Below are positions 1 through 9,501 of a stretch of 64,000 nucleotides of DNA, piece by piece. Made by a program: the position numbers and the translations under genes. The DNA comes from an uncultured Bacteroidia bacterium. GTDB taxonomy: Bacteria; Bacteroidota; Bacteroidia; Bacteroidales; ML635J-15. How positions within the stretch are numbered: position 1 is the first letter of the stretch; the number at the start of each line of letters is the position of its first letter. The stretch is taken from the NCBI GenBank assembly GCA_902791865.1, contig CADAXK010000004.1, positions 248,001-312,000 on the forward strand, read 5' to 3'. The notes beneath the pieces are model-generated. The model worked only from the letters and a program-made list of their open reading frames with translations, had not been told where the DNA came from and made no database searches.

Positions 1-2
1 CT

Positions 3-437
3 GGCGGATATATCGGTGGTAATCCACGCTACAGCGAACTGTACTACGCCTCGGGAACCGACTCGTGGCTCAACATCGACCACACCTTCAACACAATGCG
101 TCCCAACGAGTTCATCTCCGACAAGTTCGTCACTTTCCATTTCATGCACGACTTCGGAAACATCCTCTACAAGAAGAAATTTTCGCGTCCGAGCATCGCC
201 ATCACCACAAGCCTCGGCTGGGGCGACTGCAAGCTTACGCAAGATGTTGACGGTAGCGACTATGCCCGCAAGATGAACAAGGGCTTCTTCGAATCGGGCA
301 TACAACTCAACAACCTGCTCTGCCTCTCGATTGAAGGCTTCGGTCTGGGCGTTTACTACCGCTACGGTCCCTACCGCTTCACCGACAAGGAAATAAAGAA
401 CTGGGCGTTCAAGCTGACGTGGACGATAACGCTGTAG
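3..437 (+). CDS. DUF5686-type outer-membrane protein, C-terminal part
   Basis: The open frame runs in from the left edge and stops with TAG, so only the last 144 residues are present. The sequence has the feel of a beta-barrel end: alternating hydrophobic and polar strands, many Tyr/Phe/Gly, and a last strand ending KLTWTITL. The block TMRPNEFISD followed by HDFGNILY and a Pro-containing strand resembles the C-terminal part of Bacteroidota DUF5686/carboxypeptidase-regulatory-like proteins, whose function is not established. The family call is from memory of such motifs. Another TonB-independent outer-membrane barrel is possible. Confidence 0.6.
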   Translation, partial: GGYIGGNPRYSELYYASGTDSWLNIDHTFNTMRPNEFISDKFVTFHFMHDFGNILYKKKFSRPSIAITTSLGWGDCKLTQDVDGSDYARKMNKGFFESGIQLNNLLCLSIEGFGLGVYYRYGPYRFTDKEIKNWAFKLTWTITL

Positions 438-566
438 GGCAAAAGCCGTTTGAATGCCTGCGGCGTTTCTCGTTCAATGTTTAACGTTCAATGTTTCAAA
501 GATTTAGCTTGCGCTGAGCTAAAGGTTGATGATTTGAAGATTCAACAATTCAATGATTATTGTAGC

Positions 567-584
567 GACGCAATGCTTTGCGCC
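567..584. repeat. Dispersed palindrome, copy 1
   Basis: GACGCAA and TTGCGCC arms around the loop TGCT, one mismatch. Related copies sit at 11545, 53441 and 60790. Confidence 0.65.
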
Positions 585-598
585 GAGATTCCAAGAAG

Positions 599-624
599 AA
601 TCGCGCCATGGCACGATTGTACAA
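599..624. repeat. Dispersed GCGCCATGGCAC repeat, copy 1
   Basis: These 26 bases are identical to 53391-53416, with a third, shorter copy at 60726-60747. The core GCGCCATGGCAC is nearly palindromic. All three copies are intergenic. Confidence 0.8.
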
Positions 625-682
625 AAATTTGATAATTCAGGCAACGAAATTGCAATTTCAGTTGTCATATAGATGTTTTTTA

Positions 683-690
683 TAAATTTG
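683..690 (+). promoter_or_regulatory. Bacteroidota -7 box
   Basis: TAAATTTG matches TAnnTTTG, 20 bases before the ATG at 711. A TTG at 662-664 lies 18 bases upstream, near the usual -33 spacing. Confidence 0.6.
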
Positions 691-710
691 CGAATTATAC
701 ACTAATAGTT

Positions 711-2984
711 ATGGAGCGACAGCACATAATATCAACATTAACAAAATGCCTTTCTGCAATAATATTGCTATTGGCATACAGTCTATCATGCTTATCGCAG
801 GCGTCAATAACCATCAATTTTTCCGGACAACTCAATGGCTCTGCATACCAGCGCCTTGACAGCGTAAAAGTCAACAACATAAGCCGTGGCTGGGCTGAAA
901 CCGTACACTACCCCGACACTATCGCCATACTAAGACAAACTAACAACACTGAGGAAATATCTTTCGACACCAACGCACTGTACCAGAATGTACCAAACCC
1001 TTTCGACTGCACAACAACCGCCGAACTCACAATTTCAAAAACATCGGATGTAACACTTATGCTTGTCGATGTAAACGGACGAACACTAACATCCTACAAC
1101 GGCACGCTGGATGCGGGAATCCACAAGTTCGAAATTTCGGCAGAAAAGCCTCAGACATACCTGCTTAATGCACTTGTCGGCACAAAATCCTATTCGATAC
1201 GAATGGTAAACATAGGTAACGGCTGCGGCAACGCCATAAAATACCTCGGCGAATCGCAGGACATAACAGCAAAACTCGAATGCCTCAACGAATTCAGGAT
1301 TGGCGACATCATGAGCTACACAGGCTACGCAACCATTGATGGAGAATCGATAACAAGCACACCAATAACACGAGCACAAAACGGAAGCGAGAATATAACG
1401 CTTAATTTTTCCATTAGCATAGTATATCCTATAGTCAGCACATTGCAAGCAACGGAAATAAGCCAAACTTCTGCCTCAATTAATGGTCGCGTTTCGTGCA
1501 ACTGCACTTTGCAAGCAACAGGCTTTTACTACGGAACAAGCACAAACAGCATGACCAACAATATAACAACTACACAAAGCCCACTAGGTACCTTCTCGTA
1601 CTTACTATCGGAGCTCGAACAGGGAACTACTTATTTCTACCGCGCATACGCCATATACAACGATGAAATTTATACAGGAGAAATCAAGAGTTTTACAACC
1701 GATTCGCCAAATATAAACCACGACATCACAGTAACATTCACAAGCCGAGGACATAGCACAAATTACCAATATCTATATCTATACATACCTCTCGACAGCG
1801 TAAAAATACAGGACCAAAACAGAAACTGGGAACAAACACTAATCTTTCCCGACACCATAATGAATGTTGATTTTGGAAATACAAAACTTAACATTAATGG
1901 AAATGCCAGTTCCGGCGACAGAATGACATATACAGGCTACACCTCATACCGAGGAGTCATTTACACACAACAAACGCAACGCAATCTATACTCAGGAACC
2001 ATAGAATTTATGTTTGAAATTCCGTTCTGCGATGACAAGTACACATATATAGAAATAACAGATTGCGAACCAATCACATACAATGGCATTACATACACAC
2101 AAAGCGGGCAATACGAGATTGGTCACTTTCATACCACATACAATTGCGACAGTATCATAATCCTTGATGTAAATATTGGCAACTATATCTTTACCGAACA
2201 AAGAGTTGAAACTTGTGACGATAGCTATACACTAAACGACATAACATATACCGAAAGCGGATACTACCGGCAGACTTTAACATCGGTTCACGGATGCGAC
2301 AGCGTGATTTCGCTTAACCTAATACTAGGCAACGGCTTTACCGATACACGAGATGGAAATATATACTGCACATTAACGATAGGCAATCAAGTATGGATGG
2401 CCGAAAACCTACGTTATCTACCAAGTGTAAATAGAGGCACAGATGAATCGTGGTCAGAAAGCAGATACTACGTTTACGACTACCAGGGAACAAATGTAGA
2501 AGAAGCTAAAGACACATACAATTATTCAGAATATGGTGTGCTATACAATTACATTGCCGCACAGACAGCCTGTCCTGCCGGCTGGCATTTGCCAAGCGAC
2601 AGCGAGTGGACAGAACTTGAAATATACCTCGAAAACAACGGGTACAACTTCGACGGCTACATAGACACCGACAATGACAGAGAAACTCACAATATGATAG
2701 CCAAGTCGCTAGCATCTACTTACAACTGGTCTGTTTCCGAACTTGAAAACACACCTGGATGGCTACAACGAAAAAACAATTCGAGCGGATTCAACGGAAA
2801 ACCTGCAGGTTGGAAAACACTAAACGGTCAGTTCGCATATATTAACGAAAACGGCACATGGTGGTCGTCAACTCCATACAACGGACACCATTGGGACAGA
2901 TATATTCACTATACCAGAATATATCTTACAAGATCACACAACGAAAACCACATTGGAATGAGCATAAGATGCATACAGGACTAA
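711..2984 (+). CDS. Secreted Fib_succ_major-domain surface protein
   Basis: The 757-residue product begins with a signal peptide (about 1-31, ending SCLSQA). A module with the words DSVKVNNISRGW and YTGYATIDG is interrupted by a T9SS sorting-domain-like segment (YQNVPNPF, about residues 93-170). A fibronectin-III-like stretch follows, then an uninterrupted second copy of the first module (DSVKIQDQNRNW, YTGYTSYRG). Next come two cysteine repeats of the form C-YTxSGxY-GCDS, and from about residue 545 a Fib_succ_major domain (IGNQVWMAENLRYLP, WHLPSDSEWTELE). Such proteins are exported to the cell surface; the ligand is unknown. A single-gene unit with its own promoter is likely. Confidence 0.85.
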   Translation: MERQHIISTLTKCLSAIILLLAYSLSCLSQASITINFSGQLNGSAYQRLDSVKVNNISRGWAETVHYPDTIAILRQTNNTEEISFDTNALYQNVPNPFDCTTTAELTISKTSDVTLMLVDVNGRTLTSYNGTLDAGIHKFEISAEKPQTYLLNALVGTKSYSIRMVNIGNGCGNAIKYLGESQDITAKLECLNEFRIGDIMSYTGYATIDGESITSTPITRAQNGSENITLNFSISIVYPIVSTLQATEISQTSASINGRVSCNCTLQATGFYYGTSTNSMTNNITTTQSPLGTFSYLLSELEQGTTYFYRAYAIYNDEIYTGEIKSFTTDSPNINHDITVTFTSRGHSTNYQYLYLYIPLDSVKIQDQNRNWEQTLIFPDTIMNVDFGNTKLNINGNASSGDRMTYTGYTSYRGVIYTQQTQRNLYSGTIEFMFEIPFCDDKYTYIEITDCEPITYNGITYTQSGQYEIGHFHTTYNCDSIIILDVNIGNYIFTEQRVETCDDSYTLNDITYTESGYYRQTLTSVHGCDSVISLNLILGNGFTDTRDGNIYCTLTIGNQVWMAENLRYLPSVNRGTDESWSESRYYVYDYQGTNVEEAKDTYNYSEYGVLYNYIAAQTACPAGWHLPSDSEWTELEIYLENNGYNFDGYIDTDNDRETHNMIAKSLASTYNWSVSELENTPGWLQRKNNSSGFNGKPAGWKTLNGQFAYINENGTWWSSTPYNGHHWDRYIHYTRIYLTRSHNENHIGMSIRCIQD

Positions 2985-3012
2985 AACAGACCAAATTCCG
3001 TGAAGACAAAAA

Positions 3013-3042
3013 AAACAGCTGTCAAAATATTGGCAACTGTTT
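3013..3042. terminator. Weak hairpin between convergent genes
   Basis: AAACAG and CTGTTT arms, with further imperfect pairing inside, lie between two convergent stop codons. The stem is short and the U-tract is poor. Confidence 0.35.
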
Positions 3043-3071
3043 ATTTCAAATGAATGACAAATGAGTATTGA

Positions 3072-3437
3072 CTAATACTCTGATTCTACCTTCATGGTAA
3101 TTTCCTCAATTTCTTTATCAGAAATACAATCACATTCCTTAGAGATTTCTTCCAACCTCTTTTCCTGCTCCGCATTTATTACAGATCTTTCGGTATAATT
3201 GCCGGCATACGCATTTTTAACTGTTTCATCCAATATAATCCTCAACATAACTTCGTAAGCAGAAACAGCCTCCTCTTTATTACCTGACTTGCAAGCCCTA
3301 TCCAATGCATCAATGGCTCCGTCTAATGTAATTTCTTCTGACGCTTCCTCTTTATTATCTTTTTTATACTTGCATGAATTCATTGTCAAAAATAACGCAA
3401 GAACACACAACAATATAACACCAACACCTTTTTTCAT
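3072..3437 (-). CDS. Small hypothetical lipoprotein
   Basis: The start is placed at the ATG encoding MKKGVGVILL, giving 121 residues, because a signal sequence follows immediately and a -7 box lies 25 bases upstream; a longer frame from 3473 would hide the signal. The hydrophobic stretch ends in the lipobox-like LTMNSC, so the Cys should be lipidated. The mature part is acidic, Glu/Lys-rich and helical, with CDCISD near the C-terminus. I do not recognise a family. The gene is monocistronic and convergent with the Fib_succ_major gene. Confidence 0.7.
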   Translation of the reverse strand: MKKGVGVILLCVLALFLTMNSCKYKKDNKEEASEEITLDGAIDALDRACKSGNKEEAVSAYEVMLRIILDETVKNAYAGNYTERSVINAEQEKRLEEISKECDCISDKEIEEITMKVESEY

Positions 3438-3461
3438 ATTATTACTGTTAAATTGACAAGG

Positions 3462-3469
3462 CAAAGATA
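3462..3469 (-). promoter_or_regulatory. -7 box of the small lipoprotein gene
   Basis: On the minus strand this reads TATCTTTG, a full match to TAnnTTTG, 25 bases before the ATG at 3437. Confidence 0.6.
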
Positions 3470-3543
3470 ACAAAATTCTTTTTTTAGAGATAAAATTTTC
3501 AAAAATTTAACTCTCTTCGTTTTCACATCTTGCAATTAAACAT

Positions 3544-3551
3544 TAACTTTG
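3544..3551 (+). promoter_or_regulatory. -7 box of folD
   Basis: TAACTTTG, 24 bases before the folD ATG at 3575. It lies inside a longer in-frame ORF from 3530 and so argues for the later start. Confidence 0.6.
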
Positions 3552-3574
3552 CGTACTCAAAAAAACAGAAAGAT

Positions 3575-4444
3575 ATGCAACTTATTGACGGAAACAAAAT
3601 TGCAAAGGAAATAAAGGCTGAAATCGCCGAATCGACCAAGAAACTTATAGAAAAGACCGGCAAAACGCCAAAACTCACCGCCATTCTCGTCGGACACGAC
3701 GGCGGAAGCGAATCGTATGTTAGTTTCAAGATGAAGGATTGTCAGGAAGTTGGATTCATATCCGACCTTATACGCTTCGAAGACGATGTTACCGAAAAGG
3801 AACTGCTCGACACTATCGAAAAGCTCAACAACGATGCAAGCGTAACTGGTTTCATCGTGCAACTTCCTCTGCCAAAGCACATAAACGAACAGAAAGTTAT
3901 CGAAGCCATAAATCCCGAAAAGGATGTTGACGGCTTCCACCCGACAAATGTCGGCAAGATGACAATCGGTCTGCCATCGTTCGTATCGGCAACCCCGATG
4001 GGCATCACACTGCTGCTCAAACGTTCTGGCATCGAAACCAGCGGAAAGAACTGCGTGGTGATAGGCCGCAGCAACATCGTGGGCCGTCCTCTCAGCATAC
4101 TCATGTCGCAGAAGGAAATGAACTGCACCGTTACCGTTTGCCACAGCGCAACCAAGAACATGAAGGAAATCTGCGCCAATGCCGACATTCTCATCTCAGC
4201 AATGGGCAAACCGAACTTCGTAACGGCCGATATGGTGAAGGAAGGTGCTGTTGTAATCGACGTCGGCACAACCCGTATGCCATCCACCGAGACAAAGAGC
4301 GGATTCAAGCTCACCGGCGATGTCGATTTCAAGAATGTTGCCGACAAGTGCTCATACATAACCCCTGTACCAGGTGGTGTTGGTCCTATGACACGTCTTT
4401 CGCTGCTACTCAACACATTGAAGGCAGCAGAAAAGACTTTCTAA
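3575..4444 (+). CDS. folD: Bifunctional methylene-THF dehydrogenase / methenyl-THF cyclohydrolase
   Basis: FolD interconverts 5,10-methylene-, methenyl- and 10-formyl-tetrahydrofolate in the cytoplasm, using NADP, and feeds one-carbon units to purine and formyl-Met synthesis. The 289-residue length is normal. Active-site residues are visible: Y48 and K52 in YVSFKMK, Q96 in VQLPLPKHI and D119 in DVDGFHP. The nucleotide-binding stretch [12 protein letters not shown] and the C-terminal signature [11 protein letters not shown] are intact. The start at MQLIDG is preferred over an upstream in-frame ATG because a -7 box lies between them. Confidence 0.97.
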   Translation: MQLIDGNKIAKEIKAEIAESTKKLIEKTGKTPKLTAILVGHDGGSESYVSFKMKDCQEVGFISDLIRFEDDVTEKELLDTIEKLNNDASVTGFIVQLPLPKHINEQKVIEAINPEKDVDGFHPTNVGKMTIGLPSFVSATPMGITLLLKRSGIETSGKNCVVIGRSNIVGRPLSILMSQKEMNCTVTVCHSATKNMKEICANADILISAMGKPNFVTADMVKEGAVVIDVGTTRMPSTETKSGFKLTGDVDFKNVADKCSYITPVPGGVGPMTRLSLLLNTLKAAEKTF

Positions 4445-4543
4445 TAATCTAAGGAGATCACGGACAGCTTGATTTTCACGATTCCGCTTCGCATCATCGG
4501 AAAATCATAGCTTCCGAGATGACTACAAACCGCAATACAAACT

Positions 4544-6814
4544 ATGGAAGAAGAATTGCACCTTGTCAACGACCTCGCGCTGATACTCATTTCGGCTGGC
4601 GTAATGACATTGATATTCAAGAAACTGAAACAGCCGCTAGTTCTGGGATACATAGTCGCAGGCTTCCTTGTTGGTCCACACTTCGACTTCTTCCCAACTG
4701 TAATCGAGGAAGCAAGCGTCTCGGAATGGTCCGAAATAGGTATCATCTTCCTGCTTTTCGCTTTGGGACTCGAATTCAGCTTCAAGAAACTATTCTCGGT
4801 CGGAAGCACGGCTTTCATAACAGCAGGATGTGAAATTCTACTGACATTCAGCATAGGTGCGCTCGCTGGCTACCTTATGGGCTGGACAATGATAGAAAGC
4901 GTTTTCCTCGGCGGTATGCTGTCGATGTCATCTACCACAATCGTAATCAAGGCATTTGAGGACCTAAAACTGAAAGGCGAAAAATTTGCCGACATTTCAC
5001 TGGTCGTACTTATCATTCAGGACCTTGTGGCAATTCTTATGCTCGTCTTATTGCCGACAATCGCCACGGGAAAAAATTTCGAAGGCAGTGAAATGATTTT
5101 CAGCATATTGAAGATGGTTTTCTTCCTCGTGCTGTGGTTCCTAATTGGCATTTATGTTTTCCCCACCTTCTTCAAGCGCTCAAAAAAACTGATGAACGAC
5201 GAAACCCTGCTCATTATTTCGGTGGGCTTGTGCTTCGGCATGGTAACTCTGGCAGTATTCACAGGTTTCTCATCGGCTTTCGGTGCTTTCATTATGGGTT
5301 CTATTCTTGGAGAAACTGTTGAAGGCGAACACATAGAGCATAACCTCAAGAGCATCAAGGATTTGTTTGGTGCAATATTCTTCGTTTCGGTAGGTATGAT
5401 GGTTGACCCGAAAATCCTTGCCGAATACTGGTTACCTATTCTAATACTCTCATTGATAACTATTTTCGGAAAGACCATTGTATCGGCATTCGGTGTGATG
5501 ATTGCCGGCAAAAACATCAAGACTGCACTGCAGACGGGTTTCAGCCTTGCGCAGGTGGGCGAATTTGCTTTCATCATTGCAGGACTTGGAAACGCTCTCG
5601 GCGTAATGGAAGCACACATTTATCCAATAATTGTTGCCGTATCTGTAATTACCACATTTACAACACCATACGGAATCCGCCTAGCCTCACCAATAGCCAA
5701 CGCAATCGAAAAAAGGCTTCCGCAAAAAATAAAGGACAGACTTGACAACTACGCACAGCGCCAAAATTCCGTCAACCTCGAAAGCGACTGGAAAAAACTC
5801 ATAAAATACTATTCCGTAAGAATCATAATCTACGGCATAATCCTCACAGCCATCTGGCTTGCTGCAGTAAAATGGCTCTATCCTTTCATGAACGACAAAC
5901 TCAGCGAATGGAACCATATAGTAGTGGGAATCATCAACTTCATTATTACAGTATTGGTTATGGCCCCATTTTTGCGAGGACTTATGGTACAGAAAAAGGA
6001 CATTCGCCCCACAGTGCTTAAACTCTGGAACGACAGCCGTTTCAACCGTGGAGGAATAGTGGCATTCACACTGTTGCGCTATTTCATTGCAACCACGTTC
6101 ATAACTCTTTCACTTTTCAAGACTTTCAACTGGAATGCATGGGTTATAATCCTGATTGCCATTGCGTTGGTTATAATATTGATACTTTCGCAACGCACAC
6201 TCAAACGATTCTCCCGCATCGAACAGCAATTCATTAGCAACCTGAATTCAAAAGAAGCCATCGACGAAGAACACAAGCCTATACGCAAGGGGTTCAACGA
6301 GAATTTCAAGGAACACGACATCGACCTTACACCTTATATAGTACCTGTGGCATCGGAAATTGTCGGCTACACAATAAAGGAACTCAATCTGCGCCAACGC
6401 TTTGGCATAAACATCGTTAAGATTGACCGAGGCAAGAAGCACATCAACCTGCCGTCGGGCAACGAACGCATTTTCCCAGGCGACAGAATCCTCACCATAG
6501 GCACCGACAAGCAGAACAAGGCTTTCGCAGAATTTATGCGTCAGCAGGAAAACCTTGAGAATGAACTGGAAAGCCACGAAGACGAAGATTTTGAAAACAC
6601 CAAGGTTGCCCTCGAATCGTTTGTCGTGGAAGCCAGTTCGCCCATCAACGGCAAAAGCCTGCGCGATTGCGGAGCAAGGGATTTGGGCTGCATGATTGTC
6701 GGCATCGACCGCGGAATGGACTCGATAATGAATCCCGACCCGTCGCTTGTATTCGAGACCGACGATGTTGTGTGGGTGGTAGGCAGCAAGGCAAACATAC
6801 AAAAACTCTGCTAA
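4544..6814 (+). CDS. CPA2-family cation:proton antiporter with two RCK_C domains
   Basis: This 756-residue inner-membrane protein starts with a CPA2 Na+/H+ exchanger domain of about 12 segments (residues 1-390; GYIVAGFLVGP and MSSTTIVIKAFEDL are typical of KefB-like exchangers). Further membrane helices follow between about 420 and 545. The cytoplasmic tail has two RCK_C/TrkA_C-like domains at about 595-660 and 690-755. I see no RCK_N Rossmann domain with GxGxxG, so gating would be by ligand binding to RCK_C rather than NAD. K+ or Na+ efflux is the likely role; the ion is inferred. It is followed one base later by the ABC gene. Confidence 0.88.
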   Translation: MEEELHLVNDLALILISAGVMTLIFKKLKQPLVLGYIVAGFLVGPHFDFFPTVIEEASVSEWSEIGIIFLLFALGLEFSFKKLFSVGSTAFITAGCEILLTFSIGALAGYLMGWTMIESVFLGGMLSMSSTTIVIKAFEDLKLKGEKFADISLVVLIIQDLVAILMLVLLPTIATGKNFEGSEMIFSILKMVFFLVLWFLIGIYVFPTFFKRSKKLMNDETLLIISVGLCFGMVTLAVFTGFSSAFGAFIMGSILGETVEGEHIEHNLKSIKDLFGAIFFVSVGMMVDPKILAEYWLPILILSLITIFGKTIVSAFGVMIAGKNIKTALQTGFSLAQVGEFAFIIAGLGNALGVMEAHIYPIIVAVSVITTFTTPYGIRLASPIANAIEKRLPQKIKDRLDNYAQRQNSVNLESDWKKLIKYYSVRIIIYGIILTAIWLAAVKWLYPFMNDKLSEWNHIVVGIINFIITVLVMAPFLRGLMVQKKDIRPTVLKLWNDSRFNRGGIVAFTLLRYFIATTFITLSLFKTFNWNAWVIILIAIALVIILILSQRTLKRFSRIEQQFISNLNSKEAIDEEHKPIRKGFNENFKEHDIDLTPYIVPVASEIVGYTIKELNLRQRFGINIVKIDRGKKHINLPSGNERIFPGDRILTIGTDKQNKAFAEFMRQQENLENELESHEDEDFENTKVALESFVVEASSPINGKSLRDCGARDLGCMIVGIDRGMDSIMNPDPSLVFETDDVVWVVGSKANIQKLC

Positions 6815-6815
6815 G

Positions 6816-9416
6816 ATGAACCGACAGACGCTATCGTCGATACTGAAGCTGTTTGCAATATCGGCAAACAAGCAAAACGACAGCGACACGACAAGCATCA
6901 TCCTGAAATTCAAGTCGTTCCTCAACGAAACTATCGAAAACACCTACATTGACGAATACACCGCCGAATTTGAAAAGGCTCTTGACGAATACGCATCATT
7001 TTCAAACAAACGACTGTCGCTCAACTCAGTACGACTTATAAAGATTTGCAACGAAACTAGCCGCAACCTATCGCACGACGACCGCATACAAGTGCTCTTC
7101 TACCTCGAAAAGTTGCTTTTCCCTGCCAACGAGCAGTCGGAAGAGTTCATGCAACTTGTTGCTGACATCTACGAGATTGATACAAAAATCCTCGCCGACA
7201 TTGAAAACCTGCATACCGAAAATCCAACAAACAGCCATCGGATAAGTGAAAACGGCAATGTACAAGGCGTTTTTGTATTGCTTTCCAACAACTTGGCTAC
7301 AATAAAATCACTCGGCGACGAGATTTCCATAAATGGAAATATTCTCGCCAACGGAAGCATAGAACTTATTGGAAACGAGTCGGTTGTAAGAATTGGCGAC
7401 TACAAGAAATACTATCTCAATGACATCGCAGCAATTGCTTCCGAGAAACACTACAGCAACAGTTTCTCGTTGATACTCAACAATATCAGCATAACGCACC
7501 ACAGCAAAACCTATTTCCATCCCCTATCGTGCGAAATGCATAGCGGGGAACTTGTCGGCATAATGGGACGAAGCGGCTCTGGCAAAACCACTCTGCTAAA
7601 GGCAATTGCAGGAGTCGAAAAATCCTATTCGGGACAAATATTCAAGCGGTCGGAAAATGGTGATTCGCAATTTACGAAAGCCTATCTGCCACAAGCAAAT
7701 GCACTTATTCCACTTTTCACAGTAAAGGAACACCTTGAACAACGCCTCGCCTTCCTTCAGGAACGCACAGACCGCCAGCAAAAGATAAAGCGAGCATTGG
7801 AAAGCGTTGAACTTGAAGATTTTTCGAATAACATTGTTGCAAAATCGGATGGTACACCGTGGCAGATTTCGGGCGGACAGCAGAAACGACTCGGCATAGC
7901 CATGGAAATGCTTGCAAATCCAGAAGTTTTCATCCTCGACGAGCCGACAAGCGGACTTTCGTCAACCGATTCGCAGAAGATTGTCGCTCTGCTGCGCCAG
8001 ATTGCATCCGAACAAAAGATTGTAATCGCCTCAATACATCAGCCCGACTTCGAAACCTTTATGATGTTCGACAAGATTCTCATAATCGACGACGGCGGCT
8101 ACCCTATTTTCTACGGAAAACCAAGCGAATCAGCAGAATATTTCCGTCGCCTCACAGGTCGCATCGACAAGGAATCGTTGCTCGAAACCCATTTCAATCC
8201 AGGCGTAATCCTAAACATCATTACCGAAACCTCGCACGACAACCAGCGCATCACATCGCCAGAAGAATGGTATAGGAAATTCGTTGAAAACAGTGGCTCC
8301 TATCCTACTCTAACTTCCATAAAACCACTGAACAAACGCAAAACGAACGGACTAAAGTCGTTTGCCTCGCAACTGAAGTTTTCGTTCAAATGCGACCTGC
8401 GCAACAAGATTCGTACTGCTATGATTATCGGCATTCCACCGTTGATGGCTATTGCAATGTCGCTGCTGACAAGGTTCTCGCACTCCGACGAATACGCATA
8501 TTATTCCAACCCAAACATTCCTGCTTGGCTGATGATGTTGCTTATTACCGCATTTTTCCTCGGACTTGTGGTTTCGGCACACGAATTCATTTTCCTAAGG
8601 CAATTTCATCGCAACGAACACATTATCAGAGACAAAAGCACATCGCTATCGCTTGCAAAAATCACGAAGTACATAGTCCACTCTGGCATTATGTCGCTAC
8701 TGCTGACACTTCCAGCCACGCTCATCGAAGGAAATCTGTTCTTTTTCGGCAAACTGTTCGTAATAAACTGGCTGCTGACATTCTGCGGATGCCTAACCTC
8801 AATGATTATATCGCTGTTTTTCAGAAGCATATCGACCGTCTATCTGCTTATTCCAATAATTGTAATTCCGCAGATGATATTCTCGGGCGGACTTGTGCAA
8901 TACGACAATTTCAACCAGAAGTTTGTGAAAGATAGCGGAATGCCAATTTTTGCCAACCTTATGCCAATCCGCTGGGCCGACGAAGCCTGCATGACCGAAG
9001 CCTACCTTATAAATCCCGTAGAACAGGAAATCTTCGAGGCAAAAGTTTCGCTATACGAAGCTGCCGAAAAACTTGAAAATACTACAGACCAAGCACTTAT
9101 AGCACAACTTCGCAAGCAAAAAAACGATGCCCAGGCAGAAATAGACAGCAAACTGGCACGCATTGAAAACTCCGATTATCTTTACAGGCACTACGGCAAT
9201 ATGTATGTCTCGAAGATTGTAACAACCTTGAAATCAAGCAGCATTCCACCAATTTACGACACAGAAACAAATGGTGAAGCAAAATTTCTATGTGGCCGCA
9301 AAATGCTTGTTGGAAAGATAATTAGCACTTACAACTACAATATTATAGTGCTTTTGCTTATGAATTTAGCACTATGTGTAGTATTAATTGGAATAGTAAA
9401 ACTATTTCAAAAGTGA
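6816..9416 (+). CDS. ABCG-type ABC transporter with TerB-like N-terminal domain
   Basis: This 866-residue half-transporter has an unusual front end: residues about 1-140 are helical with TerB-like acidic patterning (LSHDDRIQVLFYLEKLL), then a beta-rich linker to about 220. The ATPase has Walker A GRSGSGKTT (about 251), signature SGGQQKR (about 350) and Walker B VFILDEPTSGL (about 370). The membrane part from about 534 has six or so segments of the ABC2/ABCG kind, with a long soluble loop (about 730-820) before the last helix. Domain order ATPase-then-membrane is that of ABCG exporters. The substrate is unknown. It is almost certainly co-transcribed and translationally coupled with the antiporter. 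Confidence 0.85.
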   Translation: MNRQTLSSILKLFAISANKQNDSDTTSIILKFKSFLNETIENTYIDEYTAEFEKALDEYASFSNKRLSLNSVRLIKICNETSRNLSHDDRIQVLFYLEKLLFPANEQSEEFMQLVADIYEIDTKILADIENLHTENPTNSHRISENGNVQGVFVLLSNNLATIKSLGDEISINGNILANGSIELIGNESVVRIGDYKKYYLNDIAAIASEKHYSNSFSLILNNISITHHSKTYFHPLSCEMHSGELVGIMGRSGSGKTTLLKAIAGVEKSYSGQIFKRSENGDSQFTKAYLPQANALIPLFTVKEHLEQRLAFLQERTDRQQKIKRALESVELEDFSNNIVAKSDGTPWQISGGQQKRLGIAMEMLANPEVFILDEPTSGLSSTDSQKIVALLRQIASEQKIVIASIHQPDFETFMMFDKILIIDDGGYPIFYGKPSESAEYFRRLTGRIDKESLLETHFNPGVILNIITETSHDNQRITSPEEWYRKFVENSGSYPTLTSIKPLNKRKTNGLKSFASQLKFSFKCDLRNKIRTAMIIGIPPLMAIAMSLLTRFSHSDEYAYYSNPNIPAWLMMLLITAFFLGLVVSAHEFIFLRQFHRNEHIIRDKSTSLSLAKITKYIVHSGIMSLLLTLPATLIEGNLFFFGKLFVINWLLTFCGCLTSMIISLFFRSISTVYLLIPIIVIPQMIFSGGLVQYDNFNQKFVKDSGMPIFANLMPIRWADEACMTEAYLINPVEQEIFEAKVSLYEAAEKLENTTDQALIAQLRKQKNDAQAEIDSKLARIENSDYLYRHYGNMYVSKIVTTLKSSSIPPIYDTETNGEAKFLCGRKMLVGKIISTYNYNIIVLLLMNLALCVVLIGIVKLFQK

Positions 9417-9451
9417 ATACACACAAATTATCGTTTCGAATTATGCAAAAA

Positions 9452-9482
9452 AAATGCAGCCCAATTAATTTGAGCTGCATTT
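9452..9482. terminator. Bidirectional terminator hairpin
   Basis: Perfect 9-bp stem AAATGCAGC / GCTGCATTT with A-rich and T-rich flanks, placed between two convergent genes. Confidence 0.75.
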
Positions 9483-9501
9483 ATCATTTAGATACTACTT
9501 A

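Larger units (their letters stand above)
438..682. other. Intergenic region with dispersed palindromic repeats
   Basis: No convincing gene lies here; the short open frames have no family resemblance. It holds duplicated words (TTCAATGTTT twice near 475-495), a GCAA-rich palindrome at 567-584 and the element containing GCGCCATGGCAC at 599-624. Both elements recur near 53.4 kb and 60.7 kb. The promoter box of the next gene follows at 683. Confidence 0.6.

Noticed and set aside
450..632. 60-residue ORF in the first intergenic region
   Set aside because: Runs through dispersed repeats; no motif and no promoter at a suitable distance.
6248..6943. 231-residue antisense ORF across the antiporter/ABC junction
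   Set aside because: Covers two well-supported plus-strand genes; no start context or domain.
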